Made by a program: the position numbers and the translations under genes. 64,000 bases of DNA, taken from the NCBI GenBank assembly GCA_023014485.1, contig JAJOZX010000877.1, forward strand, positions 899,001 to 963,000. Reading direction: 5' to 3'. Each line of letters opens with the position of its first letter. Position 1 is the stretch's first letter. The notes under the pieces were generated by a model that searched no databases, was not told the DNA's origin, and worked only from the letters and a program-made list of their open reading frames with translations. The stretch comes from Bathynomus jamesi (lineage: Eukaryota; Arthropoda; Malacostraca; Isopoda; Cirolanidae). Below are positions 23,829-32,250 of the stretch, in pieces.

Positions 23829-24913
23829 AAGCGAACAAAGTGCTAGATTTTATAACTAGGAATTTTGAATAGAAATCGCGCAATATTATTGTTCCTCTTT
23901 ATAAAGCATTAGTTAGACCCCATTTGGAATACGCGATCCAATTTTGAAATCCGCATATGCACAAGGATATATATACAAAATCGAAAGAGTTCAAAGACGA
24001 GTAACTAAGATGATTCCGTCGCTTAGGTCAAAGTCGTACGAAGATAGGCTTAAGGAGTTAAAATTGACTACACTCGAGACTAGAAGGCGAAGGGGTGATC
24101 TAATCCAGTTTTTAAAATTATGAATGGGTTCGATAACGTAAATAGAGATAGCTTTTTCAAAATAGCCAATATAGTAGAACTAGAAATAACGGGTGTAAGC
24201 TGACAAGTAGAAGGTTCGAGGCGGCAGTTGCCAAAAACATTTTTACGCATAGAATAGTAAATAGCTGGAATAGTTTGCCGGACTCCAAATGCAGACATCC
24301 ATCCCCACACACCAAGCTTAATTCTTCTGTTCTTTTCAATTGTTTGAATGTTTGTTCCATCATAGATCATACCGGGTACTGCGTATACGATAACAATGAT
24401 AAGATTCATGGTACTCAGTAGAGAAAGTTTTTTCATCTCAAAATACCACTCTGCCCCATAATTGATTTCCACGATTTAATATATCGTCGAGCAAAATCTA
24501 ATCGTAAGATCTTCACCCGGTCTCGTTAAGAAAGGCTTTTGGAATTTGGTGTTCAATATGGTTTTGCTCCAGACGGCGAATGACCGTACTACTACAGCAA
24601 AGCAAATCCAATTACTGAACATCATCCTTCGCATTGGTAAAAGGATTCATGCGAACTAGGTCTGCAATATATTAAAAGGCTATGATTTTATAGTGCAAAG
24701 TTATATTGTAATTGCATATGTATGAATTATGACAAATAACATAATACAAAATAATACAAAATAATACAAAATAATATACAAAATAATACAAAATATATCA
24801 AAGTTGGTCCTGGTCTTCGTTTGTTTTAAGCGGACGACCGGATTTTGGCCTTGTAGCTATACTTTCTTCAATATTGTACCGCGTGATCCAACGCTGAACG
24901 ATTTTCTTATGTA

Positions 24914-25656
24914 TAGGGTGGGTAAAGAGTCTGGGCACCCGCTTTCACGTAAAAATTAGATATGTAAATGAAAAATGACAAATGAGCGGTTTAAGGGTGG
25001 TAAAAAGGGATGAGGAAAGCAATTAAAGCTGCTTATATAACGTCAGGAAAAGTGGTAAACCATAGCGAGGGATTTATGTGTTTAGCCAAAATAACGGGAA
25101 AAATCATGGTGAAGTTAGCAGAAAGGGGCGGGGCCAAGGAGCATCAAAGGTAACCAGCCAGTTAGGTGAAGCGTCGAGTGTTCGTCCAGTAGGTTTGGAA
25201 AAGATCGTCTGCTTTTGAATACAGGGTGATTCACAAGTCTGTTAACACGTAATGGTGAATAAAAAATAACTACAAACCACAGTAACCTGTGATGTTTTTT
25301 TATTTGAAGTTATTTTTACACAATTACACACTGGAAATTAAGAGTGGAAATTCTTTCTTTTAAATCACTGACATTACGAGGTTTTGTTGCATATACCCTA
25401 TCCTTGACTATACCCCATATTTTCACAAATCAACAATCTGAAACACAGAAAATATTTCACCATTACAGTGGTAACAGACTTATGAATCACCCAATATTGT
25501 GTGCTTAACTCATGTCGTCATTCTGTGTGAGCAAGGCTTTGTACCGAAACGTAATGGAATATAAATCCATTTCTTATCTGTGTATATTTGTAGTATCCTT
25601 AAACCGCTCATATGTAAATATCTTGAGGGGGGTGCCCAGACGTTTTGCATACCCTA
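24914..25656. mobile_element. MITE with TA target site, itself carrying a nested MITE
   Basis: Ends are TAGGGTGGGTAAAGAGTCTG and the imperfect inverse CAGACGTTTTGCATACCCTA, flanked by TA. Inverted matching extends through GGGCACCC and GAGCGGTTTAAGG. It lies inside the Tc1-like coding sequence. A second MITE is inserted at 25222-25494. No coding capacity. Confidence 0.75.
25222..25494. mobile_element. Nested MITE
   Basis: Left end CAGGGTGATTCACAAGTCTG; right end CAGACTTATGAATCACCC, slightly mutated at its tip. Flanking TA at 25220-25221 and 25495-25496. It sits inside the 24914-25656 MITE and is therefore the younger. Confidence 0.75.
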
Positions 25657-25879
25657 TACTTTACACCCGTTCCGCTACATCCTGCATGGATGATCCAGCT
25701 TCAATCATTCCTATGATGCCTCCTCGCATACTTTGCGTTGTTGGATGTCGAGTACGTTCTCTCTTCATGCTTGATCGCGAATGCTGATAGACTGAATGCT
25801 TTCATACGTAAGAATCATCAGAAACTTACCTTTTACGTCATCAACTCTCTGTCATTCAAATGACTTAGTAAACGTTATA

Positions 25880-25995
25880 CAGGGCTGGCCAAAAGTCAGG
25901 AAATATAGGAACTATGCTCTTCAGTGCAAGTATATACTGTATATTTGCATTTGAAAAGCGTAGTTCCTATGTTTCCTGACTTTTGGCCCACCCTG
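25880..25995. mobile_element. Short foldback MITE (116 bp)
   Basis: The left arm starts CAGGGCTGGCCAAAAGTCAG and the right arm ends with the near inverse, CTGACTTTTGGCCCACCCTG; TA flanks both sides. Internal pairing continues through AGGAACTA and TAGTTCCT. It looks like a mariner-type MITE. Confidence 0.8.
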
Positions 25996-26468
25996 TATAA
26001 TTTTTCTTGCAGTATACTCTCAGGAGGAATTTCAGCATAGGACTCAATTGTCAGAATATTTATGTTTCTACCGTAAATTCTGCTTTATTATGCATTCTAT
26101 GCAAGGTATTATATACAACAGGGGTGAGGAACCTTTATTGTGTGGCGGGAAAATTTCAACTAAAATAACCTCCACCGGGAAAATTGCAGCTTTAAAAATA
26201 GTTTGGGACATAATTAAGATGTAAATACTGTATGACTTTAAATAATGAAAATGTCCGCGGGCAATTAAATTACACTAATTTAATTACACATTATGCCCGC
26301 GGAAAGCCGGTGTACAATGTCGTTTTACATTTTCAAGATTACTCACCGATGGCGTGATACACGTTCGCTGTCATTTGGAATATGGTAAAACATTTTGGAA
26401 AAGATACCATCTGTTCTCTCTGTACATAAAATCTGGAGAAAGTATCTACACTTTATGAAAAAGTACAC

Positions 26469-26671
26469 GGATCAAGTAAAGATAAGCACCCCCAGCCTTC
26501 TTTAATTAGCCTTATAAGGCTAACTAACGAAAATATCACGACCTAACCTAACCAATCGTTAAGTCAACTGTACGCCCTTGACGATTGGTTAGGTTAGGTA
26601 GTGATATTTTCGTTAGTTAGCCTTATAAGGCTAATTAAAGAAGGCTGGGGGTGCTTATCTTTACTTGATCC
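26469..26671. mobile_element. 203-bp foldback MITE, perfect 8-bp TSD
   Basis: AAGTACAC is duplicated at 26461-26468 and 26672-26679. Arms of about 85 bp start GGATCAAGTAAAGATAAGCA and are nearly exact inverses. The arms contain GATATTTTCGTTAG and the TTGGTTAGGTTAGG motif, also present inside the 23106-23828 element, which shares the GGATCA terminus. The two appear to belong to one hAT-like MITE family. Confidence 0.85.
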
Positions 26672-26779
26672 AAGTACACAAAATCATTTCAAGGTCACAC
26701 ACATATTATAGTGGTAGTGCGCATGTGTAGGTCACATTAATTAAATTTATATAATAATGAAAGTATTAATGCCATTATA

Positions 26780-28110
26780 CAGGGTGTCCCAAAAGTCCCT
26801 ATCTATTTTGTTGAAATAGGCTGAATTTCAAATGAATGTTTTAATGACATGATTGCATGCACCTATCTAGACAAATACATGCATTAGATTTCTATTTTAA
26901 TTATTTTGAAATTTTTAATTAATTTTTTCAGATCCATATCATTGGTGATGGATGTGCATGAACGCGTTATGATAGTAACATGTCGCATCAGAGGAATGAA
27001 ATGTTGTGAAATTAGAGACCGATTCTCAAGAAGGTTTCATAAGCCTGGACCGACAGATAAAGCAATTCGTGAATTGGTGAACAAATTCAAAAGGACTGGA
27101 TCTGTGCATAATGAAAGAAGAAGTGGACGCCCAAGAACAGTACAACAAAACATTGAATCTGTTCGCATAATGTTCGAAGACGATCAAAGAATGTCAGTTC
27201 GCCAAGCATCCCACAGATTGACCATACCCAAAACAACTGTTCATAGAATCTTGCGTTCGACGCTGAAGAAGTAGTGTTATTACATTCAGCTGTTACACAG
27301 CTTACACGAGGAAGATTTTCAAAAAAGAGCAGCAATGCGTGCGGAACTGGTCGAACAAATCCAAAATAACAATTTAATGGACCACATTTTGTTTAGCGAT
27401 GAGGCGACTTTTCACACCTGTGGTAAAATCAATCGACATAATTGTCGCATCTGGGCTAATGAAAAGCCAATTGAGTTCACTGAATGGGAAAGAAACTCAC
27501 CTAAAATCAACGTGTGGCTTGGAATGACGAAGTCTAAGATTTACGGGCCCTTTTTCTTTGCAGAGGCTACAGCGACAGGGCCTGTTTACTTTGATATGCT
27601 TCAAAATTTTCTAGAACCTCAACTTCTTGAAGATGGCATTCTCGACAATGTAGTCTTTCAGCAGGATGGGGCACCATGTCATTATGCCAGAATTGTTCAG
27701 ACATACCTAAACGAGCGTTTTCCAAATCGTTGGATTGGACGTGGGGGAAATAGACCCTGGGCAGCGCGATCTCCGAATTTGACCCCATTGGATTTCTTTG
27801 CTTGGGGTTTCATTAAATCAGAGGTCTATCGCAAAAATATTCGAGATTTACCAGATCTGCGAGATCGCATTAGGCAAGCAGTTGAAAAAATAACCCCTGA
27901 AATGCTCGGAAATGTGTTCCGCAATGCAACTGACCGCTTTGAGATTTGCAGAGATACAGATGGAGCACATGTGGAAACTACTAATTAAAGATTTTAATGG
28001 TGTAATACTTGTAATTTGTATAGAAATACATCTGTATTCAGGTCAGTGTGACATTTATTTGAAATTCAGCCTATTTCAACAAAATAGATAGGGACTTTTG
28101 GGACACCCTG
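26780..28110 (+). mobile_element. Complete mariner-like transposon (1.33 kb)
   Basis: Inverted repeats of about 50 bp start CAGGGTGTCCCAAAAGTCCC and end with the exact inverse; TA at 26778-26779 and 28111-28112. The pre-insertion site survives in the repeat copy near 21305-21325. The single internal gene is nearly intact. Confidence 0.9.
26951..27988 (+). pseudogene. Mariner-like transposase, one stop and a triad change
   Basis: The frame is open for about 345 codons apart from one TAG at 27272-27274. The start chosen is the ATG at 26951 (MDVHERVMIVTCRIRGMK), which fits the first helix-turn-helix; an upstream ATG at 26906 adds 15 residues. The second HTH is SVRQASHRLTIPKTTVHRI. Catalytic residues: LFSDEATF (first Asp), VFQQDGAPCHY (second Asp), and ARSPNLTPLDFF, where the third Asp of the usual SPDLTP is Asn. 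The spacing between the second and third positions is about 36 residues. With the third triad residue lost the protein would be inactive even without the stop. The C-terminus runs to a normal stop before the right TIR. Confidence 0.9.
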
Positions 28111-28259
28111 TACAGGCATTAAATTTGTGTCTTATTTCTAGTACAAACTTTTAAATAGGCATAGATTTCGGAAAGTAAAGATGTAAGATCCAGGAGATCG
28201 GAAGGATATTTTAGGCTAACATAAAATAGAATTCCTATATCATAATGACGTACGTGAAT

Positions 28260-29590
28260 TGGATCGATCCGGAATTAACTCAGATTCAATATTATTCCAG
28301 TTAAACGATTCAAGATTGGATTTAATTACGTTCTGTCTCCTTCCGCGTCCTCTATATAATATAAGCTGTAATCTACATAATAATTTCGTATGTACGATAT
28401 CTTTAATTCTGAAATAACATTTCAAGCTCTGGCGTATCTAAAATGTGAAATGGGTATATACAGTGGGCACGGTTTTTGTATTTGGGTTATATATACTGTA
28501 TGCCCTTATCTTCAATACATTTCTCTTGAATTCACATGCATTATAAAGACCTCATTTACCCTTTCAAGAGTTTAATCTGATGGTTAAAGGAATACTTTCT
28601 AGTCATTCGCGGTTTGCAAGTGAGAATAACAGAAACATAACAGAAATTGTGAGATTATAATATTTATTTTATAAATAAATTTCTAAATGTAAATAAATAA
28701 AAATAAATATCTTCACAATTACTTAATGACTTTACAATCATTTAAATTCATTGTCTAATTTTTAACTATTAGTTCATTTATGGATTTGAAGTTAATGAAA
28801 AATTCTTATTCATGATTTATATATTATTAATCATAACTATTTGTTTTATCTTTAATTAAGAGTTCTGTAAAACGTAAAGCGGAAGGAACAAATTAAATAG
28901 TCCAATTTCACAATTATTTACTTTATGTTAAAAGTATTTTAACAACAAAAATTGTAAAATTGTAAAATTATATTTATTTTATAAATTATAAATAAAGAGT
29001 TACAATAAAGAGTTATGCCATGATCTAAGTGAGAATTCCAAATTTGGAAAAGCGTTCACTGATTAGGAAGACGCATAAAGAGAATGTGACATAATTGCGG
29101 ACTCGATCAGTATTTTTAATGAAAAATTACGAGTTAACGTGAGAAATCCTATGTTGGGAATGGGAATTGATCGATAAGATTCCCACTTTCGGATTCCATA
29201 TATTTGGTTGAAGAATGAAATTGGAATGGCGAAGAGCGGAAACTGAGGAAGGAATGTCTCTTTGGAACTACTTTCAACCTGTATAGCCAAGAAATACAAG
29301 CTCCTTCGGAATGTATGTAATTTTTTAAGTAATTTAAGATGTTAATTTTGATAGATACTGAAAGACAAACAGTTTTCGTGCTGATTCTCACAAAATTTAA
29401 AAAAAATAAAAAATTCTGTGGGCTGACATTAATTTAGAACAAATATCTTAAAATAAACTAAAAACTAAAACTAAAAAGTAACGTATAATATTTTCGGGGG
29501 AATGCACGTCATAGTAAAATGAGAACGAACACGTACTCATAAAATGGAACTGAAGATATACTTTTGTAAAAGAAGTCAGTTTATCATAAT
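28260..29590. other. AT-rich non-coding sequence
   Basis: I see no supportable gene, RNA or element boundary here. The composition is strongly AT-rich with short A and T runs, and the small open frames on both strands do not resemble proteins. Confidence 0.5.
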
Positions 29591-29599
29591 GAACAAAAT

Positions 29600-29870
29600 T
29601 TGTTCTCCAGGATACTGGGATACTCCTCAGTTGAAAGTGATTCCAGAATCGAGAGCTGCACAGCGAAGAAGCTTGGAGAACACTCATCCCGACATCGGGG
29701 TGAGTGTTCTCCAAGGGTCACTTTTAGCCTGAACAATGAAAGGATAAGCGGCCAACTCAATCCAACCCAGGAGCCAACAGGCGGGAGCAAGCCAGAGCCT
29801 CACCGCTCAGAGTCCGGCACCGTAACCACTGAGCTGCCGGGCGCCCAGCTGGAACATTACATGAGCTATC
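29600..29870 (-). mobile_element. tRNA-like SINE fragment and small hairpin
   Basis: On the minus strand 29855-29740 reads GGCAGCTCAGTGGTTACGGT, a tRNA A-box-like head, then TGCCGGACTCTGAGC; a B box is degenerate. Adjacent at 29674-29711 is a short perfect hairpin with arms GGAGAACACTCA around a 14-base centre. Confidence 0.5.
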
Positions 29871-29911
29871 TTTTTCGCAAAGTATTCTTAATTTTCTACG
29901 TGATTAGGTAC

Positions 29912-29941
29912 ATTATTATTATTATTATTATTATTATTATG
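29912..29941. repeat. (ATT)n microsatellite
   Basis: About nine ATT units in a row. Confidence 0.9.
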
Positions 29942-29949
29942 ATAAATAT

Positions 29950-30402
29950 AAACGGAAACACTAATGTAAGCCAAAGATGAATACGATTAAAAGTTTATTG
30001 CAGGTGAACAGTGTGAGAAAAAATATAGATTAGTGCCTAAATAAAAGAAACAGTTATATTCGCATAACCTTCATAGAGGTTATACTATACTATAAAGGTT
30101 GCATTATGAAAGGTAAGAAATTGAGTATATCCAAATTGAAGGGGGAAAGAGGAAAAATGAGGGATGTAAACAAACGAGGATCTGACACGAACGTCGCCCA
30201 ACAATAGTGAAAAGACATAAAATGAAACAAAAGAAATTGGGAAAGATAAACGCTTTGAATCCCTGTGGTCTCATAAGCACCTTAAATCTGGTGTAAAGTG
30301 TTTAATTACTCATGTAAATATATATACAGGGTGATCAGCTTAAAAATGTATACTGTGCAAAGTTTGTTATAACTTTGCAGTGCATATTTTTTAGTTGTTC
30401 AC

Positions 30403-30435
<33 letters not shown>

Positions 30436-30446
30436 TATATATATAT
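29950..30446. other. Non-coding, ends in (TA)n
   Basis: No gene was seen. A MITE-like tip (TACAGGGTGATCAGCTTAAAA near 30325) has no partner within reach. (TA)n runs occupy about 30403-30446. Confidence 0.5.
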
Positions 30447-30725
30447 GCGCCTCGGTAGTGTAGTGGTTAGCGTCGCTGACTACGAATCCATCAGCCCATG
30501 GTTCGAGACCCGGTGACGGCAGCCGGCGCGCAGCAAAACCCAGCTGTTCATCCTTCCACACAATAAAGAAAGTGGTTGGTAGATAAATGGGTATCCTGGG
30601 TGGCCTAGTGGCTAAGACGCTGGGCTGCTGGTGGGGCGTGGTTCGGATTCCACGTTAAACTGTAGGTCTAAGGTGGAGTGAAAAGCTTGACCTTCGTCAG
30701 AATGAACAATTCTGGCGGAAGCTAA

Positions 30726-30726
<1 letters not shown>
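30447..30726 (+). mobile_element. Dimeric tRNA-derived SINE
   Basis: Two tRNA-like units follow one another. Unit one (30447-30520) has an A-box-like TAGTGTAGTGGTTAGCG and a B box GGTTCGAGACC at 30500-30510. Unit two has TGGCCTAGTGG at 30601-30611 and GGTTCGGATTCC at 30640-30651. They are joined by a linker with GGTTGGTAGATAAATGGG. A tail region (TTAAACTGTAGGTCTAAGG, AATGAACAATTC) leads into a (TA)n tract. Pieces recur at 8990-9150, 9270-9545 and 41010-41310. RNA polymerase III transcription and mobilisation by a LINE partner are expected for this class. Confidence 0.75.
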
Positions 30727-30727
<1 letters not shown>

Positions 30728-30759
<32 letters not shown>

Positions 30760-30760
30760 T
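30728..30760. repeat. (TA)n microsatellite, SINE tail
   Basis: The tract directly follows the SINE tail. Confidence 0.85.
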
Positions 30761-30917
30761 AAAGAACGACGCTTGTATAGGAGATATTCCGCGCAAGACG
30801 AGAGAGAGAGAACGAAACAAATGAAAAAATGAGGTAACCACCCGGTTTCATTTGTTTCGTTCTCTCTCTCTCGTCTTGCGCGGAATATCTCCTATACAAG
30901 CGTCGTTCTTTTACGTT
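30758..30917. repeat. Near-perfect palindrome, arms about 68 bp
   Basis: GTAAAGAACGACGCTTGTAT at the left is inverted at the right (ATACAAGCGTCGTTCTTTTAC). The arms pair almost without mismatch; the centre holds about 25 bases around 30826-30850. Open frames crossing it are mirror images of each other. Probably a foldback MITE; no clear target duplication was seen. Confidence 0.8.
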
Positions 30918-30945
30918 ATTTATACTGCGTGTTCTTTGCAGTTGA

Positions 30946-30949
<4 letters not shown>

Positions 30950-30993
<44 letters not shown>
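30950..30993. repeat. (TA)n microsatellite
   Basis: About 20 TA units. Confidence 0.9.
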
Positions 30994-30994
<1 letters not shown>

Positions 30995-31412
30995 AAGAAG
31001 ATTGAGGTATACCATTATTTACACTTGGAAAATAATAGAGGAACTAGTCCCTAATCTTATTTTAAACCCTATATCCACTCAAACAACAGTGGAAAGTAGG
31101 AAAGAAAGAATGTGTAGTGTTTCCAAACTAAAGGCTAGACAGGAAACATCCTCAACCCTGAAGGAAAATAGTTTTGTTGTGAGAGGACAAAGACTGTTCA
31201 ACCAGCTGCCCAAGGAACTAAAGAATACGAATGGTGTAGCGGTGGATATCTTGAGAAGAAGACGAAAAGCATTGTTCAAAACAATTCCACACCTGGCTAT
31301 GTGAAGTGGATAGCGCAAGAACCAACTCTTTACTTCACCAGGCCAACTCAAGAAGAGGAGGCAACAAGCCTGACCTCCTTGAAATGAGAAATCATCGCAC
31401 GGAACACCTGAA
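30995..31412 (+). pseudogene. LINE C-terminal fragment
   Basis: The frame (to the stop at 31304) reads RRLRYTIIYTWKIIEELVPN, then NSFVVRGQRLFNQLPKELKN, the C-terminal signature of many LINE proteins downstream of the reverse transcriptase. The upstream catalytic part is absent. The 3' region of about 110 bp ends in a (TA)n tract at 31413. Confidence 0.65.

Positions 31413-31460
<48 letters not shown>
31413..31460. repeat. (TA)n microsatellite
   Basis: About 23 TA units. Confidence 0.9.
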
Positions 31461-31589
31461 TTAAAAAAATGTTCTTCCATTATCTGCACAGAAACCGAAG
31501 ATTGCAATTGCATTTTTAGTTTTCGGTTCATTGTCAAGTAAATTTTGAAGTTCTATTGAAGGAGTACAATCTTTAATTAAAAAAGATTT

Positions 31590-32250
31590 CCATATAATTA
31601 CACTCACGGAAACCTTCATGAAAGAACCCTAAACATCTTTTTCCTATAGAGAGCTATACATTTTTTCATGCTTTCCGCACAGAAAGAAGAGGCGGCGGCA
31701 TTCGTATTTACATAAAAAATACCATAAAATGCAAAAAATTCACCCACTCTGTACAGTAGAACCCCACATTGAAACATGTACAGTAAACCTCTCTCAACAT
31801 ACTGGCAACATAAGACCACCTAACGGTAGTGCAAATAACTTCATTAATACCTTACAGGATCAAATTGAACATCAGTCCCTAAAGAACTCACGTTCTTTCA
31901 TCGTCGGGAACTTTAATATAGACTTAATGAAAATAGGGACAAACTGCATTGCCAAATCGTTATGGAATAAAATGATCAGCCAAGGATATAAGACCTACGT
32001 AACAAGGCCAACATGCCCCCATACTGACCTTACCAAATCTTCTCTTATCGACTACATACGAGTATAGTCAGATATAGACCCACAGTACATACAAGACACA
32101 GGGATGCTCCTTGCATTGCAGGCATAATAATCACCTCCCAAATTAAGTGGCAGTCAAAACAACAGTAAACACCCTAAAGTACACCACTATTAAATTCAGG
32201 AAAACAAGGCATAATCAGCTCAATAAATTCAAAATGAAATTAGGGGAATA
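31590..32250 (+). pseudogene. LINE endonuclease domain, left part of split LINE
   Basis: Readings in more than one frame show APE-type endonuclease features: ITLTETF near 31600, YTFFHAFRTERRGGGIRIYI near 31660-31720, FIVGNFNIDLMK near 31898, and a C-terminal THPTCPHTDLTKSSLIDYI-like stretch near 32010. The frame is lost at about 32070. The LINE is interrupted by the transposon at about 32250-35264 and resumes at 35265. Confidence 0.65.

Larger units (their letters stand above)
21540..24290 (+). pseudogene. CR1-like LINE reverse transcriptase, interrupted twice
   Basis: The 5' end is truncated. The reading goes from KAKSVIKKSKRDFEIFIARD through the reverse transcriptase blocks SPGPDSIYLIQLK, LANVTPIFKKGD, GNYRPIS (followed by a stop), GVPQGSVLGPLFFLIY and FADDTKVGG. 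A 197-bp MITE (22579-22775) splits the codons before YINDL, and a 723-bp element (23106-23828) splits the later KANKVLDF region. The frame then resumes toward RPHLEYAI, RVTKMIPSLRSKSYEDRLKE and a NSWNSLP-like end near 24285, where it meets a Tc1-like fragment. It is a diverged relative of the 11731-14516 LINE. Confidence 0.85.
24290..25795 (-). pseudogene. Tc1-like transposase fossil, interrupted by MITE
   Basis: On the minus strand the N-terminal HTH begins near 25770 (MRGGIIGMIEAGSSMQDVAE). It is cut by the 24914-25656 MITE and continues as HKKIVQRWITRYNIEESIA and RPKSGRPLKT near 24900-24800. Further downstream, fragments around 24570-24290 match the Tc1 region before and around the first catalytic Asp, with CGDGCLHLES resembling the usual VWGWMSAFG segment in another frame. 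The rest of the catalytic domain is missing, truncated against the LINE. Confidence 0.7.
26360..28255 (-). repeat. Dispersed repeat copy carrying two insertions
   Basis: The flanks outside the MITE (26469-26671) and the mariner-like element (26780-28110) form a diverged reverse complement of 21165-21520, ending at the shared motif TCATAATGACGTAC near 28240-28253. Confidence 0.7.

Noticed and set aside
30447..30520. A functional tRNA gene
   Set aside because: A and B boxes are present, but stems do not pair as a full cloverleaf, and the segment is fused to a second tRNA-like unit and a SINE tail.
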